From the NCBI GenBank assembly GCA_021826485.1, contig JAKAZX010000052.1:1-14409 (forward strand): a stretch of DNA of 14,409 bases, written 5' to 3'. Both the position numbers and the translations under genes were made by a program. The notes under the pieces were generated by a model. That model was given only the letters and a program-made list of their open reading frames with translations. It did no database searches and was not told the origin of the DNA. The DNA comes from Pseudomonadota bacterium. GTDB taxonomy: Bacteria > Pseudomonadota > Alphaproteobacteria > Acetobacterales > Acetobacteraceae. This document shows, one piece after another, positions 7,588-14,409 of this stretch (the first letter of the stretch is position 1; every line of letters starts with the position of its first letter).

Positions 7588-9351
7588 TCAGGCGGCGGCG
7601 GCACGCGGCGCGTGCGCGGCCTGCCGGCTCAGCAGATCGCGATACAGGCCCTTGCTCCGCTCCAACTCCTCCGGTGAGCCGTCCTGGATGATGCGGCCGC
7701 CCTGCATGACCACGATCCGGTCGAAATCCCGCAGCGTGGACAGCCGGTGCGCCACCGCGATCACCGAGCGGCCGACCATCAGGCGGTCGAGCGCGCGCTG
7801 CACTGCCAGCTCCGATTCCGAATCGAGCGCCGAGGTCGCCTCGTCCAGCACCAGCACCGGGGCATTGCGCAGGAAGGCGCGCGCGATCGCCAGCCGCTGC
7901 CGCTGACCGCCGGACAGCTTGACGCCGCGGTCGCCGACCGGCGTGTCCCAGCCCTGCGGCAGCAGATCGATGAAATCGCGGCAGCCCGCCGCCTCGGCCG
8001 CCGCCTGCACCTCGTCATCGCTCGCATCGGGGCGGCCGTAGCGGATGTTCTCCCGCACCGAGCGGTGGAAGAGCATCACGTCCTGCGGCACCACGGCGAT
8101 CGCATCCGCGAGACTCTGCTGCGTCAGTTGCGTGATGTCCTGGCCGTCCAGCAGCACCATGCCCTGCTGCGGCACGCGCAGGCGTTGCAGCAGGGCGAGG
8201 GCCGTCGATTTGCCCGAGCCGGACCGCCCGACGATGCCGACGCGGGTTCCCGCCGCGATGGTCAGGCTGAAATTCTGCAGCACGGTCGATCCGTCGGGAT
8301 AGGCGAAGGAGACGCGGCGGAACTCCACCTCCCCGCGCGGGGCCTGCAAGGCGCGGGCGTTCGGGTCCTCCACGCGCTCATGCGGCAGCAGCAGCGTCGC
8401 CACCGCCTCGCCCACCCGCGCGACATGCTGCACGCTGTCCACCAGCGCCACCGCCAGGTCGCGCGTGCCGTGCAGGATGGTGAAGCCGAGCGTGCAGACC
8501 AGCACCACATCGCCCGGGGTCGCCGCATGCTGCTGCCACAGCAGGATCGACCACGCGAGCAGCCCGGCCGTCAGCAGCGCGGTGCTGACCGCGTGCAGCA
8601 GCCGCAGCTTCTCCAGATAGCGCAGGCTGCGGCTGCGGCTTTCCACCTCGCGATGCACCTTGCGCCCGAACCGCTCGCGTTCGCGCAGCGTCGCGCCGAA
8701 GGCCCGCACCAGCGGCATGTTGTTGATGACATCGACCAGCTCGCCGTCCACCGAGGCGGCCTCGGCGGCATAGGCATGATGCAGCGGCCCGCCCCGCGCC
8801 GCGATGTGCACGATGATCAGCGCGAGGCAGGCGGACACCGCGACCAGCGCCAGCGCCATCACCGGATCGACCAGCCCCAGCATGATGATGGAGAACAGCA
8901 CCGCGAGGCAGGGCGGCAGCGTGTTCCAGAAGAACGTGCTCTCGACCGTGAACACCGCATTGGCGGTGGCGGAGATGCGGCTGGCCAGCATGCCCGGCAG
9001 GCGGTCGGCGAAATAGGACGGGGCATGCCCGGTCAGGTGCTGGAACAGGTCGCGGCGGATGTCGCCGGTGACGCGGGTCAGCGCATGCGTCGCCACCCAC
9101 CCGCCGATGCGCCAGGACAGATTGTCGGCGGCGATCAGCGCCGCCAGCACCGCGAAGGCGAGCCAGACATCGCCGTAATTGGTCAGCGCATCGACCAGAT
9201 CCCTCACCGCGTATTGCGAGCCGACCGAACAGGCGACCGCGATGACCACGGAGAAGCCCATGATGGCGTGCGCCGGCAGGTGGCGGCGCACATAGCCGAG
9301 CATGAAGGCGATCGGGGTCTGGGGAGACCTCAGTCGATCCGGTCGCGGCAT
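7588..9351 (-). CDS. ABC exporter, fused transmembrane and ATPase domains (ABCB/MsbA-like half-transporter)
   Basis: The protein has 587 residues. The first ~300 form a six-helix exporter domain, with hydrophobic stretches near 29-48, 66-84, 142-160, 162-183, 250-268 and 275-295. The C-terminal ATPase has all expected motifs: Walker A GRSGSGKST (375-383), Q-loop Gln423, signature LSGGQRQ (479-485), Walker B with Asp503/Glu504, and H-loop His535. It would act as a homodimer in the inner membrane, exporting a lipid, glycan or drug. The length suits MsbA-, NdvA- or multidrug-type exporters and the substrate cannot be read from sequence. The ATG at 9351 is preferred because AAGGAGG lies 6 nt upstream (9358-9364); a longer in-frame start at 9546 would add 65 residues of unlikely composition. 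It converges on the methyltransferase gene with 3 bp between stops, so it is not in the same transcript. Confidence 0.92.
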   Translation of the reverse strand: MPRPDRLRSPQTPIAFMLGYVRRHLPAHAIMGFSVVIAVACSVGSQYAVRDLVDALTNYGDVWLAFAVLAALIAADNLSWRIGGWVATHALTRVTGDIRRDLFQHLTGHAPSYFADRLPGMLASRISATANAVFTVESTFFWNTLPPCLAVLFSIIMLGLVDPVMALALVAVSACLALIIVHIAARGGPLHHAYAAEAASVDGELVDVINNMPLVRAFGATLRERERFGRKVHREVESRSRSLRYLEKLRLLHAVSTALLTAGLLAWSILLWQQHAATPGDVVLVCTLGFTILHGTRDLAVALVDSVQHVARVGEAVATLLLPHERVEDPNARALQAPRGEVEFRRVSFAYPDGSTVLQNFSLTIAAGTRVGIVGRSGSGKSTALALLQRLRVPQQGMVLLDGQDITQLTQQSLADAIAVVPQDVMLFHRSVRENIRYGRPDASDDEVQAAAEAAGCRDFIDLLPQGWDTPVGDRGVKLSGGQRQRLAIARAFLRNAPVLVLDEATSALDSESELAVQRALDRLMVGRSVIAVAHRLSTLRDFDRIVVMQGGRIIQDGSPEELERSKGLYRDLLSRQAAHAPRAAAA

Positions 9352-9464
9352 CGCCGCCCTCCTTCGTCCTGCCGTTCGCGCCGGACCTTCCGTCAGCGGC
9401 GCACCGCCGCCCGGGTTCGCAACCGACGAGGTGTTGATCTGCGGGCGCGGGCCGCCACAAATCC

Positions 9465-9476
9465 GGGTGCGCACCC
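9465..9476. promoter_or_regulatory. Perfect 12-bp palindrome GGGTGCGCACCC, possible operator
   Basis: GGGTGC is followed directly by its reverse complement GCACCC. The site lies 113 bp upstream of the exporter start and 152 bp upstream of the GT4 start. A dimeric regulator could bind here, but in such GC-rich DNA a single 12-bp palindrome may be chance. Confidence 0.3.
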
Positions 9477-9483
9477 TTCCGAG

Positions 9484-9499
9484 TTGGATACTATTCCAA
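9484..9499. promoter_or_regulatory. Gapped palindrome TTGGA-N6-TCCAA, possible operator
   Basis: Five-base arms separated by six bases sit at the edge of the AT-rich block, 7 bp from the neighbouring perfect palindrome. The shape fits a helix-turn-helix dimer site. The internal TACTAT resembles a -10 box, so a bound protein could block a promoter. No second copy was noticed. Confidence 0.25.
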
Positions 9500-9628
9500 G
9501 AGAATACGCCGTTCATTCGGAATAAATGGGCAGGAATCTTTGGCAAGAATACGGCACAGCCGGCCGCACTTAAGACAATAACCCACCATATGTCGCAGCA
9601 TCCGACGGACGAGCATGAGGAGATATAC

Positions 9629-10684
9629 GTGCGAATCGCACAGATTTCACCATTATTTGAAGCGGTCCCGCCGAAACTTTATGGCGGGACGGAGCGCGTC
9701 GTCTCCTTCCTGACCGAGGAACTGGTCGCGATGGGGCATGACGTGACCCTGTTCGCCAGCGGCGATTCGGTGACGGCGGCGGAACTCGACAGCGCCTGGC
9801 CGCGGGCGCTCCGCCTCGATCCCGGCCTGCGGGACCCGCAGGCGCCCCACATCATGCAGCTCGAAGCGGTGGCGCGCCGCGCGCCCGAGTTCGACGTGAT
9901 GCATTTCCACACCGATTATCAGGCGATGCCGGTGGTCAGCCGCCAGCGCACCCCGCATCTGACCACCCTGCACGGGCGGCTCGACCTGCCGGAACTGCAA
10001 CAGGCGCTGCGCTGCTTCCCCGACTCGCCGCTGGTCTCCATCTCCGACGCGCAGCGGTCGCCGATCCCGGCCGCCCACTGGGCGGGCACGGTGCTGCACG
10101 GCCTGCCGGAGCGGCTGTTGACGCCGCAGCCGGTGCGCCCGTCCTACCTCGCCTTCCTCGGCCGCATCGCGCCGGAGAAGCGGCCGGACCGCGCCATCAC
10201 GATCGCGCGCGCGGCGGGGATGAAGCTGCGGCTGGCCGCGAAGGTGGATCGGGTGGATCAGGCCTATTTCGACACCGCCATCGCGCCGCTGCTGGACGGC
10301 AAGGACGCCGCCCTGATCGGCGAGATCGACGAGGCCGCCAAGCCGCGCTTCCTGTCCGGGGCGCGCGCGCTGCTGATGCCGATCGACTGGCCGGAGCCGT
10401 TCGGGCTGGTGATGATCGAGGCGATGGCCTGCGGCACGCCGGTCATCGCCTTCGAATGCGGGTCGGTCCCGGAAGTGGTGGAGGACGGGCTGACCGGCTT
10501 CATCGTGCGCAGCGAGGCGGAGGCGGTGCGCGCGGTCGGCCGGCTGCACCTGCTGGACCGCACCCGCATCCGCCGCCGGTTCGAGGAACGGTTCACCGCC
10601 CGCCGCATGGCGGAGGATTATCTGGCGCTGTATCGCAGGCTTGCGCTGGCCGCGCCGCGGCCGCGGCTGCGCGTGGTGGGCTGA
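9629..10684 (+). CDS. Family 4 glycosyltransferase (GT-B fold)
   Basis: The protein has 351 residues. The N-terminal domain opens with RIAQISPL and the glycine loop YGGTERV (18-24), then GHDVTLFASGDS. The C-terminal donor domain has LGRIAPEKRPD (177-187; Lys184 is in the position that contacts donor phosphate in this family) and the E-x7-E motif EPFGLVMIE (Glu256, Glu264), followed by ACGTPV and GSVPEVV. This is a retaining GT4 enzyme that transfers a sugar from a nucleotide donor in the cytoplasm. GTG at 9629 is chosen because GAGGAG sits 6 nt upstream and relatives start at the equivalent RIAQI. An ATG at 9590 in frame lacks a Shine-Dalgarno, and a longer frame to 9302 would overlap the exporter gene. 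It is transcribed alone and ends in a convergent arrangement with pntB. Donor and acceptor are unknown. Confidence 0.9.
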   Translation: MRIAQISPLFEAVPPKLYGGTERVVSFLTEELVAMGHDVTLFASGDSVTAAELDSAWPRALRLDPGLRDPQAPHIMQLEAVARRAPEFDVMHFHTDYQAMPVVSRQRTPHLTTLHGRLDLPELQQALRCFPDSPLVSISDAQRSPIPAAHWAGTVLHGLPERLLTPQPVRPSYLAFLGRIAPEKRPDRAITIARAAGMKLRLAAKVDRVDQAYFDTAIAPLLDGKDAALIGEIDEAAKPRFLSGARALLMPIDWPEPFGLVMIEAMACGTPVIAFECGSVPEVVEDGLTGFIVRSEAEAVRAVGRLHLLDRTRIRRRFEERFTARRMAEDYLALYRRLALAAPRPRLRVVG

Positions 10685-10692
10685 TCGGCCGG

Positions 10693-10725
10693 GGCGCTGG
10701 CGAAGAAGGCCGCTATGCCAGCGCC
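10693..10725. terminator. Candidate bidirectional terminator hairpin between the GT4 gene and pntB
   Basis: GGCGCTGGC (10693-10701) and GCCAGCGCC (10717-10725) form a perfect 9-bp stem with a 15-nt loop, between converging genes whose stops are only 28 bp apart. The right arm lies within the last codons of pntB and the loop includes its stop codon. No clear T-run follows on either strand, so rho-independent termination is uncertain. Confidence 0.4.
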
Positions 10726-12116
10726 TTGACGATCGCCTCCGTCACCTTCTTCGCGTCGCCGAACAGCATCATCGTGTTGGGACGGAAGAACAGCTCGTTC
10801 TCCACCCCGGCATAGCCCGATGCCATCGAGCGCTTGACGAACAGCACCGTGCGCGCCTTGTCCACTTCCAGGATCGGCATGCCGTAGATCGGGCTTTTCG
10901 GGTCGGTCTTGGCGGCCGGGTTGGTCACGTCGTTGGCGCCGATCACGTACACCACGTCGGCGGTGCTGAACTCGTGGTTGATCTCCTCCAGCTCGAACAC
11001 CTCGTCATACGGCACGTTGGCCTCGGCCAGCAGCACGTTCATGTGCCCGGGCATGCGGCCGGCGACCGGGTGGATCGCGTATTTGATCTCCACCCCTTCC
11101 TTCTTCAGCGTGTCCGCCATCTCGCGCAGCGCGTGCTGCGCCTGCGCCACCGCCATGCCGTATCCGGGCACCACGATCACCTTCGATGCGTTCTTCATGA
11201 TGAAGGCCGCATCCTCCGGCGCGCCGCTTTTCACCGTGCGGTCGATCGCAGGCCCGCCGCCGGTGGCCGCGGCGCCGCTTTCCGATCCGAATCCGCCCAG
11301 CAGCACGTTGATGATGCTGCGGTTCATGCCCTTGCACATGATGTAGGACAGGATCGCGCCGGAGGCGCCGACCAGCGCGCCAGTGATGATCAGCGCCAGG
11401 TTCTGGATGGTGAAGCCGATGCCGCAGGCCGCCCAGCCGGAATAGCTGTTCAGCATCGAGACGACGACCGGCATATCCGCCCCGCCGATCGGGATGATCA
11501 GCAGGAAGCCCAGCGCGATCGACAGGATGGCGATCAGCCAGAACACCACCTGGCTGCCGGTGGCAACGAACGTGACGATCAGCACCACCAGCAGCGCGCC
11601 CAGCGCCGCGTTCAGCGGGTGCTGCATCCGGAAGGTGATCGGCGCGCCGCGCATCAGCGCCTGCAGCTTGGCGAACGCGATGACCGAGCCGGAGAAGGTG
11701 ATGGCGCCGATGGCCAGCCCGATCGACATCTCGATCAGGCTTTGCAGATGGATGTTCCCCGGCGTGCCGATGCCGAACGCCCCCGGCGCGTTCAGCGCCG
11801 CCGCGGCGACGAACACGGCGGCCAGCCCGACCAGCGAATGGAACGCGGCGACCAGTTGCGGCAGCGCCGTCATCTGGATGCGCCGCGCGATGAACGTGCC
11901 GGCGCTGCCGCCGATCAGGATGCCGAGCACGATCAGCAGATAGCCGCTGCCGGACATGCCGGCATGTGCCAGCGTCGCCAGCAGGGCGATGGCCATGCCG
12001 GCCATGCCCATCTGGTTGCCGCGGCGGGAGGTTTCCGGATGCGACAGGCCGCGCAGCGCAAGGATGAACAGGACCGCGGCGACCAGATAGGCGAGCGCGG
12101 TCAGGGATGCGGGCAT
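10713..12116 (-). CDS. pntB: NAD(P) transhydrogenase beta subunit
   Basis: The protein has 467 residues, close to the usual ~460 for PntB. The N-terminal ~270 residues are a polytopic membrane domain (dII) starting SLTALAYLVAAVLFILALRG. The C-terminal part is the NADP(H)-binding domain dIII, with VPGYGMAVAQAQ (GYGM at 318-321), HPVAGRMPGHMNVLLAE, IGANDVTNP, GMPILEVDKA and KRSMASGYAG. With PntAA and PntAB it forms the inner-membrane complex that uses the proton gradient to reduce NADP+ with NADH. ATG at 12116 is chosen because it gives the standard N-terminus and lies 10 nt after the pntAB stop with GAGG upstream; a longer frame to 12173 would overlap pntAB. It ends with TAG. All dIII landmarks are present. 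Confidence 0.97.
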   Translation of the reverse strand: MPASLTALAYLVAAVLFILALRGLSHPETSRRGNQMGMAGMAIALLATLAHAGMSGSGYLLIVLGILIGGSAGTFIARRIQMTALPQLVAAFHSLVGLAAVFVAAAALNAPGAFGIGTPGNIHLQSLIEMSIGLAIGAITFSGSVIAFAKLQALMRGAPITFRMQHPLNAALGALLVVLIVTFVATGSQVVFWLIAILSIALGFLLIIPIGGADMPVVVSMLNSYSGWAACGIGFTIQNLALIITGALVGASGAILSYIMCKGMNRSIINVLLGGFGSESGAAATGGGPAIDRTVKSGAPEDAAFIMKNASKVIVVPGYGMAVAQAQHALREMADTLKKEGVEIKYAIHPVAGRMPGHMNVLLAEANVPYDEVFELEEINHEFSTADVVYVIGANDVTNPAAKTDPKSPIYGMPILEVDKARTVLFVKRSMASGYAGVENELFFRPNTMMLFGDAKKVTEAIVKALA

Positions 12117-12126
12117 CGCGGGCGCC

Positions 12127-12519
12127 TCACTGCTTCTTCTTGAACATCGACAGCATGCGCTGGGTGACGACAAAGCCGCCGAAGATGTTGACGCTGGCGA
12201 GCGTCACCGCGACGAAGCCGAACCCCATCGCCCAGCCCGACACCGCGAGTCCGGTCGCCAGCATCGCCCCCACCACGATGACGGAGGAGATCGCGTTGGT
12301 CACCGCCATCAGCGGCGAATGCAGGGCCGGCGTGACGTTCCAGACCACGTAGTAGCCGACGAAACACGCCATCAGGAACACCGCGAGCAGGAACACGAAG
12401 GGTTCCACCGCCGCGGCGGCCGGCGCGGCCGCACCCGCGATCTGGTGCATCTTGTCGGCGAGCGCGGCGGCCTGGGCGGCAAGGCTGTCCGCCTGCGCGG
12501 CAAGCTCGTTGGATGTCAT
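12127..12519 (-). CDS. pntAB: NAD(P) transhydrogenase alpha-2 subunit (membrane part)
   Basis: The protein has 130 residues. An Ala-rich helical N-terminus (1-38) precedes hydrophobic segments including FVFLLAVFLMACFVGYYVVW, then the typical HSPLMAVTNAISSVIVVGA and FGGFVVTQRML. This is the membrane dII part that is the C-terminal half of PntA in E. coli but a separate polypeptide in Rhodospirillum rubrum and many other alphaproteobacteria. It supplies transmembrane helices of the proton channel together with PntB. The ATG at 12519 has GGAG about 7 nt upstream and lies 15 nt after the pntAA stop. It ends with a Lys-rich MFKKKQ tail. It is surely cotranscribed with its neighbours. Confidence 0.97.
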   Translation of the reverse strand: MTSNELAAQADSLAAQAAALADKMHQIAGAAAPAAAAVEPFVFLLAVFLMACFVGYYVVWNVTPALHSPLMAVTNAISSVIVVGAMLATGLAVSGWAMGFGFVAVTLASVNIFGGFVVTQRMLSMFKKKQ

Positions 12520-12534
12520 GCGGTCTCTCCGGGG

Positions 12535-13674
12535 TCAGGCGGCCTTGTCGGGCTGGAACTGCGGATGCACGACGGCGCCGCTGCGCGTCAGCAGCGTGCC
12601 TTTGACGATGTCGTCGCTGTCGGGGAGCGTCGGCGCGCCGGCGTCCTTGTCCCAGAACGTGGTCAGGAAGGTCAGCAGGTTGCGGGCATACAGGCTGCTG
12701 GCCGCAACCGCGATGCGGCCCGGCCAGTTGTGCCAGCCCAGCACCCGCACGCCGTTCGGCGTCAGGATGCTGTGGCCCGGCTTGGTCGCGGCGCAGTTGC
12801 CCCCGGCATCCGCGGCCAGATCGACGACGACGCTGCCGGCCTTCATGGCGGCCACCATCGCCTCGGTCACGATCACCGGGGCGCGCCGGCCCATCACCAG
12901 GGCGGTGCAGATCACCAGGTCGTTCTTGGCGACCGTGGTCGCCATCAGCTCGGCCTGTTTCTGGCGGAACGCCTCGCTCATCTCGCGGGCATAGGCGCCG
13001 GTCTGCTGGGCCGTCTCGGCATCCTCGACGCCGACGAAGCTGGCACCGAGTGACTTGATCTCGTCCTTGGCGGCGGGCCGCACGTCGGTCGCCGAGACGA
13101 TGGCGCCGAGCCGGCGGGCGGTGGCGATCGCCTGCAGCCCGGCCACGCCGGCGCCGATCACGAACACCCGTGCCGGCGGCACCGTGCCGGCCGCCGTCAT
13201 CATCATCGGGAAACCCCGCTCGAACGCCGCCGCGCCCTCGATCACGGCGCGGTAGCCGGCGAGGTTGGCCTGGCTCGACAGCACGTCCATCGCCTGCGCG
13301 CGGGTGATGCGCGGCAGCAGTTCCATCGCCACGCAGTCGATGCCGCCCTGTGCCAGCGCCGGCAGCAGGTCCGGTCTGCCGAACGCGCCGGCGGTGCAGA
13401 CCAGCAGCGCCCCGCGCGGGATCAGCGCCAGCCGCTCGGGCGCCGGCGCCCGCACGGCGAACACCACGCCGGCCCCCGCCAGCGCCGCCGCCGCATCGGC
13501 CGCGATCTCGGCGCCGGCGGCCTGGAAATCGGCATCGGACACCGCGGCGGTGACCCCCGCCCCGGTTTCCACCGCGACCGAGAGGCCGAGCGCCAACAGC
13601 TTCTTCACCGTGTCCGGCGTCGCGGCGACGCGCGTCTCGGAGGCCTCGGTTTCCTTCAGCACTGCGAGGCGCAT
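12535..13674 (-). CDS. pntAA: NAD(P) transhydrogenase alpha-1 subunit (soluble NAD-binding part)
   Basis: The protein has 379 residues, matching the soluble dI subunit of three-gene transhydrogenases (about 380). The start MRLAVLKET and PDTVKKLLALG are the alanine-dehydrogenase/PNT N-terminal domain. FVIGAGVAGLQAIATARRLGA, with Gly174-Ala-Gly176-Val-Ala-Gly179, is the NAD-binding Rossmann loop, followed by the acidic residue in SATDVRP. VVDLAADAGGNC lies later in the fold. It binds NADH on the cytoplasmic face and passes hydride to NADP on dIII. The ATG at 13674 has an AAGGAAG-type Shine-Dalgarno just upstream. It is the first pnt gene, 120 bp after the mutL stop, so it probably has its own promoter in that gap. 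Confidence 0.97.
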   Translation of the reverse strand: MRLAVLKETEASETRVAATPDTVKKLLALGLSVAVETGAGVTAAVSDADFQAAGAEIAADAAAALAGAGVVFAVRAPAPERLALIPRGALLVCTAGAFGRPDLLPALAQGGIDCVAMELLPRITRAQAMDVLSSQANLAGYRAVIEGAAAFERGFPMMMTAAGTVPPARVFVIGAGVAGLQAIATARRLGAIVSATDVRPAAKDEIKSLGASFVGVEDAETAQQTGAYAREMSEAFRQKQAELMATTVAKNDLVICTALVMGRRAPVIVTEAMVAAMKAGSVVVDLAADAGGNCAATKPGHSILTPNGVRVLGWHNWPGRIAVAASSLYARNLLTFLTTFWDKDAGAPTLPDSDDIVKGTLLTRSGAVVHPQFQPDKAA

Positions 13675-13794
13675 CCGGCAACTTCCTTTCAGGCTGGCAG
13701 TCGGCAGGCGGGAATCCCGCGCCGCACCATGCCCGCCGCCCGGAATGACGGCAAGGGGGGGCGTTCCGGGCCGGAGATGCGGCCGCCGCGCCGC
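13675..13794. promoter_or_regulatory. mutL-pntAA intergenic region with an 8-bp inverted repeat
   Basis: This 120-bp gap follows mutL and precedes pntAA on the minus strand. GCCCGGAA (13738-13745) and TTCCGGGC (13764-13771) form a perfect 8-bp stem with an 18-nt loop, starting about 24 nt after the mutL stop. A shorter stem, GCGGG-AAT-CCCGC, lies at 13708-13720. The first could slow or end mutL transcription, though no T-run follows. The pntAA promoter should be here, but no clear -35/-10 pair was found. Confidence 0.4.
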
Positions 13795-14409
13795 TCAGCG
13801 CCGCCCGAACAGCCGTTCGATCTCGCCCTGCGACAGCTTGAGGTAGGTCGGCCGGCCGTGGCTGCACGTGGCGGCGCGGGGCGTCGCCTCCATCCGGCGC
13901 AGCAGCGCGTCCATCTCCGGCTGATTGAGCCGCCGTCCGGCGCGGATGCTGCCATGGCAGGCCATGCGGGCGATCACCGCGTCCAGCCGGGCCGCGAGCG
14001 CGGTGCTGGCCGCGAAGGCGGCCAGTTCCTCCGCCAGGTCGCGCAGCAGCGGCGCCGGGTCGGCGGCGCCCAGCAGGGCCGGCAGGGCGCGCACCAGCAC
14101 CGCCCCCGGCCCGAACGGCTCCAGCTCCAGCCCCAGGGCCAGCAGCTCGGCGGCGCGGGCGGTCACGGCGGCGGCCTCGGCCGGCGGCAGATCGACCACG
14201 GCGGGGAACAGCAGCGGCTGCGCCTGCACCCGCCCCGCCTCCGCCTGGCCGCGCAGCGCCTCGTGCGTCAGCCGCTCATGCGCGGCGTGCTGATCGACCA
14301 GCACCAGGCTGCCGTCGCCGGCGACCGCGATGATGTAGGTGTCGAGCACCTGCGCCACCGCCGCGCCGAGCGGGAACGCCTCCGCCGGGGCAGGGGCCGT
14401 TGCCGTCGC
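13795..14409 (-). CDS. mutL: DNA mismatch repair protein MutL, C-terminal part (5' end beyond right edge)
   Basis: The last 204 residues of MutL are present. FPLGAAVAQVLDTYIIA opens the C-terminal dimerisation domain. VDQHAAHERLTHE fits the endonuclease metal-site pattern DQHA-x2-E-x4-E, so this MutL should nick DNA, unlike the E. coli enzyme. Further conserved elements follow: ACHGSIRAGR, CSHGRPT and the final FGRR. MutL couples MutS mismatch recognition to strand nicking and excision in the cytoplasm. The frame is open through the right edge. The stop is TGA at 13795-13797. The N-terminal ATPase half is outside the window and could not be checked. Confidence 0.96.
   Translation of the reverse strand, partial: ATATAPAPAEAFPLGAAVAQVLDTYIIAVAGDGSLVLVDQHAAHERLTHEALRGQAEAGRVQAQPLLFPAVVDLPPAEAAAVTARAAELLALGLELEPFGPGAVLVRALPALLGAADPAPLLRDLAEELAAFAASTALAARLDAVIARMACHGSIRAGRRLNQPEMDALLRRMEATPRAATCSHGRPTYLKLSQGEIERLFGRR

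Larger units (their letters stand above)
9352..9628. promoter_or_regulatory. AT-rich divergent control region between the ABC exporter and the GT4 gene
   Basis: This 277-bp region carries the upstream signals of both flanking genes. Its part nearest the GT4 gene (about 9480-9628) is clearly more AT-rich than the rest of the window. It contains a perfect 12-bp palindrome (9465-9476) and a gapped palindrome (9484-9499), each listed separately. Shine-Dalgarno sequences lie at its ends: AAGGAGG (9358-9364, minus strand) and GAGGAG (9617-9622, plus strand). TACTAT (9489-9494) resembles a -10 box, but no well-spaced -35 partner was found. No small gene is convincing. Confidence 0.55.

Noticed and set aside
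7747..9525. 592-codon plus-strand frame over the ABC exporter
   Set aside because: It is antisense to intact Walker A, signature and Walker B motifs; its own translation is His/Arg/Gln/Asp-rich and meaningless.
9352..9546. 65-residue N-terminal extension of the ABC exporter
   Set aside because: It lacks the strong Shine-Dalgarno found before 9351, is not typical exporter sequence, and would occupy the AT-rich control region.
9302..9628. N-terminal extension of the GT4 gene, including an alternative ATG at 9590
   Set aside because: GAGGAG sits correctly before GTG 9629 and the protein family starts there; the upstream stretch is not family-like and partly overlaps the exporter gene.
10641..12143. 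500-codon plus-strand frame over pntB
   Set aside because: It is the antisense shadow of a highly conserved transhydrogenase gene.
12101..13867. 588-codon minus-strand frame spanning pntAA and its flanks
   Set aside because: It is a shifted frame of pntAA and pntAB, rich in Arg/Gly/Asp, and crosses two real gene boundaries.
1..14409. CRISPR arrays, tRNA or rRNA genes, insertion sequences, prophage genes
   Set aside because: Looked for; no direct-repeat/spacer pattern, cloverleaf-like sequence, transposase or phage protein was recognised.

Overview
The window is uniformly GC-rich, with dense coding, short intergenic gaps and G/C-ending codons. A three-gene proton-translocating transhydrogenase (pntAA, pntAB, pntB), an endonuclease-type MutL and the style of the glycosyltransferases fit an alphaproteobacterium, most likely Rhodospirillales/Acetobacteraceae-like. 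That placement is inferred from gene content, not from a marker gene. No tRNA, rRNA, CRISPR array, insertion sequence or phage gene was seen.

Layout. (1) 1-648, minus strand: the 5' part of a gene encoding a CoA-binding (YccU-like) Rossmann domain joined in frame, through a Pro/Arg-rich linker, to the N-terminus of a PLP-dependent O-acetylhomoserine sulfhydrylase; it runs off the left edge. (2) 766-7584, plus strand: a tightly packed four-gene set that looks translationally coupled. It encodes an alpha/beta-hydrolase with TPR-like C-terminal helices, a double GT2 glycosyltransferase whose first domain looks degenerate, a 1133-residue protein (methyltransferase, coiled coil, two 38-residue repeats, GT4, GT2), and a second SAM methyltransferase. 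(3) 7588-9351, minus strand: an ABC exporter with fused TMD and NBD, convergent with the set and 3 bp from it. (4) 9352-9628: an unusually AT-rich divergent intergenic region with two palindromes. (5) 9629-10684, plus strand: a GT4 glycosyltransferase. (6) 10713-13674, minus strand: pntAA-pntAB-pntB. (7) 13795-14409, minus strand: the 3' end of mutL, cut by the right edge.

How the genes may work together. Regions 2, 3 and 5 form a surface-glycan island. By domain content it has four likely active glycosyltransferase domains plus one degenerate one, two methyltransferases, one esterase/acyl-hydrolase-like protein and one exporter. No polymerase, Wzx flippase, sugar-nucleotide synthesis gene or ABC-2 (Wzm/Wzt) transporter is visible, so the glycan and its export route cannot be assigned. 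The most distinctive parts are the methyltransferase/coiled-coil/double-glycosyltransferase protein and the CoA-binding/sulfhydrylase fusion. The pnt genes and mutL are housekeeping.
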